63,580 nt of DNA, from contig NZ_JARVWW010000042.1 in NCBI RefSeq assembly GCF_029846715.1, positions 1 to 63,580 of the forward strand, given 5' to 3'. A program made the position numbers and the translations under genes. Shown here in pieces: positions 43,247 to 51,591 of this stretch. The notes under the pieces are model-generated. The model saw only the letters and a list, made by a program, of their open reading frames with translations. It was not told where the DNA came from and made no database searches. The DNA comes from Bradyrhizobium nivariense. GTDB taxonomy: Bacteria > Pseudomonadota > Alphaproteobacteria > Rhizobiales > Xanthobacteraceae. How positions within the stretch are numbered: the stretch's first letter is position 1; every line of letters starts with the position of its first letter.

Positions 43247-44155
43247 ATGCAGCGGCAGCATTTCATCATCTTCGATGTTTTGCCCTTCGTCGGCACGCTG
43301 CTGGCACTGGCCCTTCTGTTCTACCGCCCGATCGGCGCGATGGAGCTCGGCCTGTTCCTCGGCTTCTGGCTGGTCACCGGCCTCGGCCTCACCGTCGGCT
43401 ATCACCGCCTCTTCACCCACCGCGCCTTCGCGACCTCCACAGCGATGAGTGCGATCCTCGTCGTGATGGGATCGATGGCGGGCCGCGGTCCCATGCTGTC
43501 CTGGGCGGCAATGCACCGCCGGCACCATGAGCTGTCCGATCATGACGGCGATCTGCATTCGCCGCGGCTGCATGGCTCCGGCCCGTTCGGTCGCCTGCGC
43601 GGCTTCCTGCACGCGCACCTGACCTGGATGATCGCGCACGATTATCCCAACGTTGCGCACTATGTACCGGATCTGATGGCCGATCGCAGGCTGATTGCGG
43701 TCAACAGCTACTATTACACTTGGGTAGGCCTCGGCTTGGTGCTGCCGGCCGTAATCGGCGGCCTTGCCGCGATGAGCCTGTGGGGCGCGCTGACCGGCTT
43801 GCTCTGGGGCGGCGCGGTGCGCATGTTCGTGGTCGAGCAGACCATGTCCGCCATCAACTCCGTGATGCATAGCTTTGGCGCGCAGCCCTTCGTCACCCGC
43901 GATGACAACAGCCGGAATCTCGGCGTGATGGCCTGGCTCGCCTGGGGCGAGGGCTGGCACAACAACCATCACGCCTTTCCGTATTCCGCCGCCTTCGGCC
44001 TGCGCTGGTTCGAGTTCGATCCCGGCTTCATCTTCATCCGCGCACTGGAAGCGCTCGGACTCGCCTGGGACGTCAAGGTGCCCAGCGAAGAGAAGATCGC
44101 CCGGCGCATGTCGCGGCAGCCGGGCGACGTGACGCCCGATTTGGAAACGGGCTGA
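43247..44155 (+). CDS. Acyl-CoA (delta-9 type) fatty acid desaturase
   Basis: 302 residues from ATG 43247; the frame extends upstream without homology. Three histidine boxes bind the di-iron centre: HRLFTH (53-58), HRRHH (90-94) and HNNHH (near 245). Four hydrophobic helices surround them. This is the OLE1/DesC-like family, which introduces a double bond in acyl chains at the membrane. Position just upstream of an MBOAT acyltransferase suggests, but does not prove, that it supplies the fatty acid used there. Confidence 0.9.
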   Translation: MQRQHFIIFDVLPFVGTLLALALLFYRPIGAMELGLFLGFWLVTGLGLTVGYHRLFTHRAFATSTAMSAILVVMGSMAGRGPMLSWAAMHRRHHELSDHDGDLHSPRLHGSGPFGRLRGFLHAHLTWMIAHDYPNVAHYVPDLMADRRLIAVNSYYYTWVGLGLVLPAVIGGLAAMSLWGALTGLLWGGAVRMFVVEQTMSAINSVMHSFGAQPFVTRDDNSRNLGVMAWLAWGEGWHNNHHAFPYSAAFGLRWFEFDPGFIFIRALEALGLAWDVKVPSEEKIARRMSRQPGDVTPDLETG

Positions 44156-44158
44156 GCA

Positions 44159-44182
44159 TCATCGCCCGGCAATGCCGGCGAT
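44159..44182. terminator. Short hairpin between desaturase and MBOAT genes
   Basis: CATCGCC and GGCGATG close a stem continuing through CGGC/GCCG with one bulged base. There is no T tract; it may be a weak terminator or a repeat remnant. Confidence 0.3.
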
Positions 44183-44199
44183 GACGCGGCTTTGATCCG

Positions 44200-45582
44200 A
44201 TGCTGTTCAACGACTACCCCTTTCTCCTGGTCTTCCTGCCGGCGGCGCTGCTGATCTACCGCCTGGCCGATCCCTATCCGCATTTGCGCATCGGCGTGCA
44301 GGTCGCGCTGTCGCTCGCCTTCTATGCCTGGGGCAGTCCGTTCTTCATCCTGCTCCTGATCGGCTCGATCGCGATCAACTGGCTTGCCTCGGTCGCCTAT
44401 GGACGCGTGAAGTGGCCGGCGCTGCTGACACTCGTGATCGTGCTCGATCTCGCGGTGCTGGCGCTGTTCAAATACGCCAACTTCCTTCTCGCCAATCTCG
44501 GCCTCGTACTGGGTACGACGCTGCCGGCGCTCGACATCGGGCTGCCGCTCGGCATCTCCTTCTTCACCTTCCACCACATCATGTATCTGGTCGATCTGAA
44601 GCGCGGCAGGGCGCCGCTCTATGCGTTCGACCGCTACGCGCTCTACATCGCCTTCTTCCCGCAGGCGATCGCCGGCCCCCTGGTGCGCTGGTCGGAGGTG
44701 ATGCATCAGTTCGGCAGGCAGGTCTACGTTCCAGGCTGGCAGCGCCAGTTCTGCGTCGCGACCTGCTTCATCGCGATCGGCCTGTTCGAGAAGGTCGTGA
44801 TCGCCGACAGCATCGCGCATCTGCTCGATCCCATCTACGTGCAGGCAGCGAACGCGCCGCTCCCGAGCGGCGATGCCTGGCTCGCCTTCTGCTTCTCCTT
44901 CCAGATCCTGTTCGACTTCTCCGGCTATTCCGACATCGCGATCGGGCTTGGCCTCCTGTTCGGCGTGCAGCTGCCGTACAATTTCAATGCGCCGCTGCGC
45001 TCGACCAACATCCAGGATTTCTGGCAGCGCTGGCACATCACCCTGATGCTGTTCCTGCGCGACTACGTGTTCTATCCGCTGGTCAATCTGCGCCTGCTGC
45101 CGCGGCGCTGGCTGCCGGTCCAGTTCTTCGGCGCCATGATGATCACGATGGCGCTGTGCGGCCTGTGGCACGGCGCGAGCTGGACCTTCGTGCTGTGGGG
45201 CGTGCTGCACGGGCTTGCGCTGGTCGCCTGCACGCTGTGGCGCCGCTATGGCCCGGAGTTCCCGTCATGGCTCGGCTGGGCACTCACCGTGTTGTTCGTG
45301 CTCGCGACCGGGGTGATCTTCCGCGCGGGATCGGTGGAGGCGGCCTGGCATGTCTTCTGCGGACTGGTTTCGCCGCTGCCGCTCGATCGCGGAAAGCATT
45401 TGTGGCCGCTGATCGCAGCGCCGCTCTTCGCCTTCCTGCTGCCGGCGAGCCAGGACATCGTGGCGGCGCTCACGCGCCGTCCCAATCCGTGGCTCGCGGG
45501 TCTGCTCGGTCTTGGGCTATTCGCATTGCTGCTCCACATGGGTGGTAGGGATCTCCATGAGTTCGTCTACTTCAAGTTCTGA
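44200..45582 (+). CDS. MBOAT family O-acyltransferase (AlgI/DltB-like)
   Basis: 460 residues with about eleven helices. The MBOAT core is clear: SFFTFHHIMYLVD, PQAIAGPLVRWSE, FSGYSDIAIGLGLLFG, NIQDFWQRWHITL and LCGLWHGASWTFVLWGVLHG with the catalytic histidine (H324) and a second His (H337). Such proteins move an acyl group from a cytoplasmic donor across the membrane onto an extracellular polysaccharide or teichoic acid. The last 26 bases overlap the SGNH-like gene, so the two are coupled. A nearby acyl-AMP ligase and carrier protein suggest an acyl-ACP donor. Confidence 0.93.
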   Translation: MLFNDYPFLLVFLPAALLIYRLADPYPHLRIGVQVALSLAFYAWGSPFFILLLIGSIAINWLASVAYGRVKWPALLTLVIVLDLAVLALFKYANFLLANLGLVLGTTLPALDIGLPLGISFFTFHHIMYLVDLKRGRAPLYAFDRYALYIAFFPQAIAGPLVRWSEVMHQFGRQVYVPGWQRQFCVATCFIAIGLFEKVVIADSIAHLLDPIYVQAANAPLPSGDAWLAFCFSFQILFDFSGYSDIAIGLGLLFGVQLPYNFNAPLRSTNIQDFWQRWHITLMLFLRDYVFYPLVNLRLLPRRWLPVQFFGAMMITMALCGLWHGASWTFVLWGVLHGLALVACTLWRRYGPEFPSWLGWALTVLFVLATGVIFRAGSVEAAWHVFCGLVSPLPLDRGKHLWPLIAAPLFAFLLPASQDIVAALTRRPNPWLAGLLGLGLFALLLHMGGRDLHEFVYFKF

Positions 45583-46570
45583 GACGGACCCCGGCTGGGG
45601 CCGGAGCTTGCTCGCGTGTCTGGGCACGCTGATCGGCGCTGCGCTGCTGGTGCTCGCACTGATGGTGGTGGTCGATCCCTATGACAGCGGCAAGCTCGGC
45701 CTGCTCGGTATCGACGGCGTCGACAACCGCCTCACCCAAATCACGGCCGCGAGCCGCGCCAGGAATCCGGATTTCAATGCCGCGATCCTAGGCAATTCGA
45801 CGGCGCAGATGATCGAGCCGACAGAATTGTCGCGCGCGACCGGCCTGCGGTTCGTGCAGCTCTACATGACCGGTGCGTTTGCCCGCCAGGAGCTCGCGGT
45901 GCTGGACTTCTTCCTCCGGAATCACAGGGAGGTCGGCGCGCTGGTGATCGTGGCTGACCCCGGCTGGTGCGGGCATGCGCGGATGAAGGAGGAGGGCGGC
46001 GTCCCATTTCCCGACTGGCTCTATGACCGAAGCGTCGTCACTTACGCTGCACGTCTGATCTCCTGGCAGGCGATCGAGCAGGCTTTTCAACGCATCAGTA
46101 TCGGGCTTGGCCGGCGACCGCGGATGAACCCGGACGGCTTTGTCAGCTATGAGGACATCTGGCCGCCGGGTCAATTCAAGGAGGTCGGCTGGCCCAGGGA
46201 TCCGGCGCCGTCCTTGTCCGCCGAGATGCGGGCGACATTTCCCGAGATCGCTGTGCTGGCAGATACCGTTAGGACATTGCCGGCCGATGTGCCCGTCGTG
46301 ATCATCGTGCCGCCGACCTTCGCAACCACTGTGCCGAAGCCCGGTACGGAAACCGCCCTGGAGCGCAGCGCCTGCGACGCCGCGCTGAGAAAGGTGGTCG
46401 CGGGCCGGCCGCGCAGCAATTTCATCAGCTATCGGGTTGACAACGATCTCACGCGCGACCGCGCCAATTTTGCCGACTTCATCCACTATCGCCCAATCCT
46501 TGCACGCAAGATCGAGCAGGGGATCGCTGCGAGCCTGCGCGATGGGGAGAGCGCGAAGATCGATTTCTGA
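45557..46570 (+). CDS. SGNH-like membrane-anchored protein, probable partner of the MBOAT acyltransferase
   Basis: 337 residues from ATG 45557, inside the end of the MBOAT gene. One N-terminal helix (LLACLGTLIGAALLVLALMVVV, about 18-39) anchors a periplasmic domain. AAILGNSTAQMIEP (G79-N80-S81) resembles SGNH block I as in DltD/AlgJ-type proteins, and DFIH (D307, H310) resembles the block V Asp-x-x-His pair. That gives a plausible Ser-Asp-His triad. The overlap with the MBOAT gene mirrors the AlgI/AlgJ and DltB/DltD partnerships. The family assignment is by motif only. Confidence 0.7.
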   Translation: MSSSTSSSETDPGWGRSLLACLGTLIGAALLVLALMVVVDPYDSGKLGLLGIDGVDNRLTQITAASRARNPDFNAAILGNSTAQMIEPTELSRATGLRFVQLYMTGAFARQELAVLDFFLRNHREVGALVIVADPGWCGHARMKEEGGVPFPDWLYDRSVVTYAARLISWQAIEQAFQRISIGLGRRPRMNPDGFVSYEDIWPPGQFKEVGWPRDPAPSLSAEMRATFPEIAVLADTVRTLPADVPVVIIVPPTFATTVPKPGTETALERSACDAALRKVVAGRPRSNFISYRVDNDLTRDRANFADFIHYRPILARKIEQGIAASLRDGESAKIDF

Positions 46571-46576
46571 GCCGGC

Positions 46577-48277
46577 TCAGCCGATCTGCTCAAGACCGCC
46601 GTCGAGCCAGAGCTTGCGCGCCAGCTTGCGCTGGATCTTGCCGCTGGTGGTCTTCGGCAGCGCGCCGGGCCGGATCAGCGCGATGTGGCGAGCGGAGAGC
46701 TCGTGGTTGTCGGCGACCGCCTCGCGGATTCGGCCCATGATCGTTTCGGTGTCGATCGAGTGGCGCGCGGTGCGCTCGATCTCCTGGACGATGACGAGCG
46801 CCTCTTCGCCGCTCTCGTCCTGCACCGAGAACGCCGCGCCGCAGTTTTCACGCAAAGCTCCGTCGAGCGATTGCACCGTGCGCTCGACGTCCTGCGGATA
46901 ATGGTTGATGCCGCGGATGATGATGAGGTCCTTGATCCGACCGGTGACGAACAATTCGCCTGTGACGTCGACGAAGCCGAGGTCGCCGGTGCGCAGCCAC
47001 GGCCCGTCCTCGCCGGCAATCTGCGCATTGAGCCCCTCACGCGTCGCCTCGTCGTTGCGCCAATAGGTGCGGACAATATTGGCGCCGCTGACCCAAATCT
47101 CGCCGACGCGGTCGGCGGGCAGCCGCGTCCGGCGCTCCGGCTCGACGATGGCGATCCGCTCGCCGGTGAGTGCGCGCCCGCAGCCGACGGCGACCTGCGT
47201 ATCTTCCGCGTTGGAAGGCGCCTCCGCCGCATGCGCCTGAAGCGCCGTGCGGCTCACGCTGCGTGTGACATGACCGCCGCCGCGGCTTCCGCCGGAAATC
47301 AGGAGCGTCGCTTCCGCCATGCCGTAGGCGGGATACATCGCGCGCGGGTCGAAACCGTGCGGCGCAAATGTTTCGACGAACCGTTCGATGGTTTCCGCAT
47401 GCACCGGCTCTGCGCCGTTCAGCGCGATCCTGAGCGAGGACAGGTCGACGCCCTCCATCTGGCCGGCGCGATAGCGGCTGACGCAGAGGTCGAAGCCAAA
47501 ATTCGGGCTGCACGCCACTTCCGCGCGATAATGCGAGATCGCGCGCAGCCAGCCAAGCGGCCGCTGCATGAACGCGTTCGGCGCCATCAGCACGCAAGTC
47601 GCCCCGACATAGAGTGCCTGGAGTGCGTTCAGGATCAGCCCCATGTCGTGATAGAGCGGCACCCAATTGACATAGGTCGATTGTCTAGTGTTGCCGAGCG
47701 CGAGCCGGATCATCTCGAGATTGGCGAGCAGATTGGCGTGGCTCACCATCACGCCTTTGGGCGCGGACGTGGAGCCGGAGGTGTATTGCAGGAAGGCGAT
47801 GTCGTCCGGCGCCGGCTCGGGCAGGCCGACCGCTACGTCCTCACTTGCGGCGAGATCGACCTCGATCCAGCGAATGCTCTCCTGCGCGAAGCGGGCCTGC
47901 AGATCGCCACGGAGCGCGACGGCCGAATTGGTCAGGGCCAGCGCCGGCGTGCAATCGGCGAGGATCGCGGAGCTGGCATCGCGGGCACTGTTTCGCCGCG
48001 GCATCATCATCGGCACGGCGATGATGCCGGCCATCAGGCAGCCGAAGAACGCCACCATGAACTCGATGCCCGGCGGAAACACCAGGATGGCGCGGTCGCC
48101 GGGCCGCGCGGCCGCGGTCAGGCGCGACGCGAGCGTGGATGCGGAGTGATGCAGCTGGCGGAAGGTGAGGACAGCTTCCTCCGTCCCGCGATCGGAGACG
48201 AAGACATAGGCGCGGTCGCCGGCCTGCTCCGCCACGCGCCGGGCCAGCAGTGCCACGAGCGAGCGGAAGGTTTCCAT
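46577..48277 (-). CDS. Fatty acyl-AMP ligase (FAAL), FadD-like
   Basis: 566 residues of the adenylate-forming superfamily. It has FLQYTSGSTSAPKGVMVSH (P-loop), VNWVPLYHDMGLI, SPNFGFDLC, LNGAEPV, YPAYGMAEATL, TGDLGFVDVTGELFVTGRIKD and LPKTTSGKIQRKL. The YTSGSTSAPKG and PLYHDMGL pattern is that of FAALs, which activate fatty acids as acyl-adenylates and pass them to an acyl carrier protein rather than to CoA. An acyl carrier protein gene lies 26 bases upstream in the same direction. It converges on the MBOAT-SGNH pair, six bases from its end. Confidence 0.9.
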   Translation of the reverse strand: METFRSLVALLARRVAEQAGDRAYVFVSDRGTEEAVLTFRQLHHSASTLASRLTAAARPGDRAILVFPPGIEFMVAFFGCLMAGIIAVPMMMPRRNSARDASSAILADCTPALALTNSAVALRGDLQARFAQESIRWIEVDLAASEDVAVGLPEPAPDDIAFLQYTSGSTSAPKGVMVSHANLLANLEMIRLALGNTRQSTYVNWVPLYHDMGLILNALQALYVGATCVLMAPNAFMQRPLGWLRAISHYRAEVACSPNFGFDLCVSRYRAGQMEGVDLSSLRIALNGAEPVHAETIERFVETFAPHGFDPRAMYPAYGMAEATLLISGGSRGGGHVTRSVSRTALQAHAAEAPSNAEDTQVAVGCGRALTGERIAIVEPERRTRLPADRVGEIWVSGANIVRTYWRNDEATREGLNAQIAGEDGPWLRTGDLGFVDVTGELFVTGRIKDLIIIRGINHYPQDVERTVQSLDGALRENCGAAFSVQDESGEEALVIVQEIERTARHSIDTETIMGRIREAVADNHELSARHIALIRPGALPKTTSGKIQRKLARKLWLDGGLEQIG

Positions 48278-48303
48278 GTGGATTGCGCCGGCTTCAGCCG
48301 CCC

Positions 48304-48558
48304 TCAGGCGGCGGTGCGGATCGCGCGCTTGTCGGCGAGAAATCGCGACAAGGCCTCGACAGTCGGATGGTCGTAAAAGTCGTCCGTCGACAGTTCGAGG
48401 TCGAGTTTCTCCTCGAGTTCCATCATCAGGTAGACCAGCATCGCCGAATCGAGGCCGAGACGGTTGAATTTCGTGCCGGTGTCGACGCGGTCGCTCGAAA
48501 TTCGCAGGATATTCGCCAGGGCGGTAACGCAGAAATCCGAAATCTGCTCGCGTGTCAT
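48304..48558 (-). CDS. Acyl carrier protein
   Basis: 84 residues from the ATG at 48558. LGLDSAMLVYLMMELEEKL carries the DSx phosphopantetheine site (S38), and the four-helix carrier-protein pattern is complete (FYDHPTVEALSRFL at the end). The net acidic middle is typical. It precedes the fatty acyl-AMP ligase by 26 bases, forming an activation/loading pair analogous to DltA-DltC. Frames extending further upstream lack homology. Confidence 0.9.
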   Translation of the reverse strand: MTREQISDFCVTALANILRISSDRVDTGTKFNRLGLDSAMLVYLMMELEEKLDLELSTDDFYDHPTVEALSRFLADKRAIRTAA

Positions 48559-48871
48559 GTCATTTCCCAGAAATACTGCGAAAGACAATACGGGCGACGC
48601 CAAGGTTGTCAATTTTGCCGGGACGCCGCAGCGTTGAAGGTTGGGGACTGTTGCTTTCCTGCGTCGCCGGGTGCCCAATCCGTGCACAGACTGGCGCGAT
48701 TTTCGCGCTTGGGTCCGCTTGCTTGGCGCTTCTGTCCTCGCGGCTCCTGTCGGGTCCGGCCTGCGTCCCCCCAGCGCAGCAGTGATTTGATTCGGCGCTG
48801 GCGGTTGACGACGGCCGCGGAAGGCCGAAATTAGCCGGCAAGAAAAATGATCGGCACCGGGAGAACCTCAT
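48559..48871. other. 313-base divergent intergenic region
   Basis: It separates the acyl carrier protein gene (minus) from the M28-like gene (plus) and should hold both promoters. I see no repeat, clear operator or coding frame. Confidence 0.4.
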
Positions 48872-50128
48872 ATGCGGCGTATCCTGATGGCGACGATGGC
48901 GGTTCTCATGATTGGACAGGCGGCAGCAAAGGATGTGCTTTCGGGTGCCAGCCTCTACGAAGATGTGACGCGTTACGCGTCCTTCGGTCTGCACCGGTTC
49001 GGCTCGCCCGGCGATCTCGCGACCGCCGACTGGATTGCCGCTGAGCTCAAGACCGCCGGCTTCGAGGTCAGGTCCCAGCCCGTCGTGCTTGGCCGGCAGT
49101 ATGTCGTCGAGCAGGCCAGCGCCGAAGCGGCCGGCAGGTCTGTCGAGGCAACGCCGTTCTGGTGGCCGCCGGAGGACAGAGCGAGCTTTCGTCTCGCCGC
49201 GCCGCTCGCCCGCGACGGCGATGTCGCCGGAAAAATTCTTTTGCTCGATCTGCCGTTCGATCGCGGCGCCTATCTCGGCCCTGCCCATCGCGCGGCGATC
49301 ACGGAGGCCGCGGCGAAGAAGCCGGCGGCGATCCTGCTGACGATCGGCAATCCCGCGGATGACCGTTTCGCCTACAACGTTACGCAGGAAGATACGCCCT
49401 GGCCGGTGCCGGTGGTCGCGGTCGGCGCCAAGGTGCGCGGTACGTTCGAGCGGGCGCTTGCGTCAGGCGCGACGGTGACCCTGGACGTCAAGGGTCACTA
49501 CGAGCGCGATGTCGCCAGCCGCAACGTCATCGCCGAGACCGGCGCCGGGCCGACCATCGTCGTCTCGACGCCGATGACCGGCTGGTACACTTGCGTGTGC
49601 GAACGTGGCCCCGGCATTGCCAACTTCCTTGCGCTGGCGCGCACGGTCGTTGCCGAAAAATGGCCGGCGCATTTCGTCTTCATCGCGACCGCCGGCCATG
49701 AGATCGGCCATGGCGGCATGGAGCTGTTCCTGAAGAACGGGGCGCCAGCGCCGAAGGAAACACTGGCGTGGATTCATTTCGGCTCCTCGAACGCCTGCTA
49801 CGCCTTCGCTGAGGGCGGCCGCACCGATCGGCCTGAGGAAGAGCGATATCTCGTGCTGAGCAAATCCGCCGTCGCGCTGACTGATGAGGCCTTCGCCAAG
49901 GTCGACGCAAAACGACTGGTGACGGAGAAGCAGGCGGTCGGCGAACTACGCGACGTGCATGCGGCGGGCTACGCCAATTTCCTCGGCATGGCCGGTCGCC
50001 ACCGGACGTTCCACACGCCGTCGGACGATCTTGCCGCGACCGGGCCCGATATCCTCGAGCCGGTCGCCCGTGCCTTCGTCCAGGCTGCGCGAAAAATCGT
50101 CGAGCGCGGCAACGCCGCGTTCAGATAG
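48872..50128 (+). CDS. Secreted M28-like peptidase homologue lacking usual metal ligands
   Basis: 418 residues. A signal peptide (ILMATMAVLMIGQAAA) leads to an M28-like fold: PA-like insert, then IVVSTPMTGWYTCVCERGPGIANFLALA and FVFIATAGHEIGHGGMELFL. In classical M28 enzymes the first stretch carries a His-x-Asp and an Asp ligand and the second a Glu-Glu pair; here the first pair is replaced by T-P-M and only GHE remains. The protein is therefore either inactive or uses another site, perhaps the HEIGH histidines. AGAACCTCAT precedes the ATG without a strong ribosome site. Confidence 0.7.
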   Translation: MRRILMATMAVLMIGQAAAKDVLSGASLYEDVTRYASFGLHRFGSPGDLATADWIAAELKTAGFEVRSQPVVLGRQYVVEQASAEAAGRSVEATPFWWPPEDRASFRLAAPLARDGDVAGKILLLDLPFDRGAYLGPAHRAAITEAAAKKPAAILLTIGNPADDRFAYNVTQEDTPWPVPVVAVGAKVRGTFERALASGATVTLDVKGHYERDVASRNVIAETGAGPTIVVSTPMTGWYTCVCERGPGIANFLALARTVVAEKWPAHFVFIATAGHEIGHGGMELFLKNGAPAPKETLAWIHFGSSNACYAFAEGGRTDRPEEERYLVLSKSAVALTDEAFAKVDAKRLVTEKQAVGELRDVHAAGYANFLGMAGRHRTFHTPSDDLAATGPDILEPVARAFVQAARKIVERGNAAFR

Positions 50129-50130
50129 GG

Positions 50131-50907
50131 TCAGTTCTGGTAGTAATAGCCACGCGGTTGGTAAACCTGCCGGGGCTGCGGCTGATAGTAATAGCCCTGC
50201 TGGCCAGTGCCCTGGTCGTACGAGGGCCGCTGCTGCTGATAGACCTGCGCATCATAGAGCGGGCGGCTGCCGCGCGGCGCCGGATAACGCGCGCCGGTGT
50301 CGCTGCCGTCGGCCGGATAGATGTAGTTGTCGTCCTGCGGCATGTAGCGGCGGGCAGGTGCGGCCGGAGGCGTCAGGTTCACGGGATCGCCTGATGTGGC
50401 GTATTGCTCTTCGGCCGGCTGCGGCGCGCGGGCGACTGCTGTGGGGTTGCGGCCGCGCGGATTGCGGGCGAGCGCGACCTGCGCCGAGCCGGTCAGCGTC
50501 ACCGTGGTGTTGAGCACGCCTTGCTGCTGCACCAGCGCGTAGAGCGTCGTGGCATTCTGGCGCGACAGCCGCACGCAGCCGTGGGACGCCGGAGAGCCGA
50601 GCCGGCCGACCGAGTCGGTGCCGTGGATGGCGTGCCCGACCTTGGTGAAGAAGATCGCGTGCGGCATCGGCGCGTCGTCGAATTCCTTGGAGTAGTGATC
50701 CTCTTCCATGCGGAAGGTGCGGAACGCGCCGCTCGGAGTCTCGCGCGAGGGGATGCCTGTCGACACCGGCCAGTGGTAGCGCGCGACGCCGTCGACGGCG
50801 ACGGTCATCTGCTGATTGTCCTTGTCGACGGTGATCTCGACCTTGGCTTGCGCGGTGCCCGCGCTCAAAAGCATCAGGGAGGTGAAAGCAATAAAAAACG
50901 AACGCAT
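50131..50907 (-). CDS. L,D-transpeptidase (YkuD domain)
   Basis: 258 residues from ATG 50907 (MRSFFIAFTSLMLLSAGTAQA, signal peptide); 50934 is a longer option. The YkuD domain carries HGTDSVGRLGSPASHGCVRL, with the catalytic His and Cys. These periplasmic enzymes form 3-3 cross-links in peptidoglycan or attach proteins to it. The C-terminal 100 residues are a low-complexity tail rich in Tyr, Gln, Pro and Arg (YYYQPQPRQVYQPRGYYYQN), probably unstructured. The stop lies two bases from that of the M28-like gene. Confidence 0.92.
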   Translation of the reverse strand: MRSFFIAFTSLMLLSAGTAQAKVEITVDKDNQQMTVAVDGVARYHWPVSTGIPSRETPSGAFRTFRMEEDHYSKEFDDAPMPHAIFFTKVGHAIHGTDSVGRLGSPASHGCVRLSRQNATTLYALVQQQGVLNTTVTLTGSAQVALARNPRGRNPTAVARAPQPAEEQYATSGDPVNLTPPAAPARRYMPQDDNYIYPADGSDTGARYPAPRGSRPLYDAQVYQQQRPSYDQGTGQQGYYYQPQPRQVYQPRGYYYQN

Positions 50908-51222
50908 CTGACTTCTGGCCTCCGGCCTGTTCACGCTAGGCGCCGCGGCTCTCCGTCCCCGGCGTGCACTATGCCTGCAATCCGGCTTTCGTTCCAGCGG
51001 CCTGCAAGCCCATCGTTAACGGGACGCCCGGCGTAAGCAAGGCCGCTTTGTGCCGCGAAGCCCGCGGCGATGCTGACATTTTCGCGAGCGGGAGAAGCGT
51101 TCACAACGCCGACAATTCGTCACAATGGCGCAACCATTTGGTCGCTCGGTGCGTTGATCATGGTCACTCTCCACAGGCGGCGCCCGCCGCTGCTTATCCT
51201 TGTAGCCCCTTTGGGATCGAAG
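50908..51222. other. 315-base intergenic region
   Basis: Lies between the L,D-transpeptidase start (minus) and the glycine-zipper gene (plus). The upstream plus frame of the latter stays open through much of it, but without features of a protein. No repeats or clear promoters seen. Confidence 0.35.
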
Positions 51223-51546
51223 ATGAACAAAGCCCGTGTCGCCGCCGCGCCATTGCCGGCGGGGCTGCCCGTCCGCCTGCTGCTCGCAGCCGCCGCCATC
51301 CTCCTCGCGCTGTTGTCGCTGCCGCAAGCTGGCCATGCCCAAGGCATTGTGCGCGGCGCACAGGACGGTGCCTATGAAGGCAATCGTATTGCCGGCCCGG
51401 TGGGCGGTGCAGTCGGAGGCGTCGTCGGCGCCGGTGTCGGCGGTGCCGTTGGCGCGGTCGAGGGTGTGTTCGGCATTCCCCATCGCGGCCACCGTCGCTG
51501 CCGCGGCTATTACGACGGGTACAACCGCTTCCACTGCTATCGGTAG
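51223..51546 (+). CDS. Small secreted glycine-zipper protein
   Basis: 107 residues from ATG 51223; longer starts (51160, 51070) are possible. A signal peptide (LLLAAAAILLALLSLPQAGHAQ) is followed by a glycine-zipper stretch (GPVGGAVGGVVGAGVGGAVGAV) likely to insert in or associate with membranes, and a basic His/Tyr/Arg tail with two cysteines (HRRCRGYYDGYNRFHCYR). Similar small envelope proteins are common in Rhizobiales; function unknown. Confidence 0.65.
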   Translation: MNKARVAAAPLPAGLPVRLLLAAAAILLALLSLPQAGHAQGIVRGAQDGAYEGNRIAGPVGGAVGGVVGAGVGGAVGAVEGVFGIPHRGHRRCRGYYDGYNRFHCYR

Positions 51547-51555
51547 CCGCTGGCG

Positions 51556-51580
51556 ATTCCGGGGCGCGCGACCCCGGAAT
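51556..51580. terminator. Hairpin between convergent genes
   Basis: ATTCCGGGG (51556-51564) and CCCCGGAAT (51572-51580) pair perfectly around a 7-base loop, followed by GACGG. It separates the glycine-zipper gene from the convergent ABC permease. No T tract; it may be a repeat fragment of the family 2 type. Confidence 0.4.
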
Positions 51581-51591
51581 GACGGCCAGGG

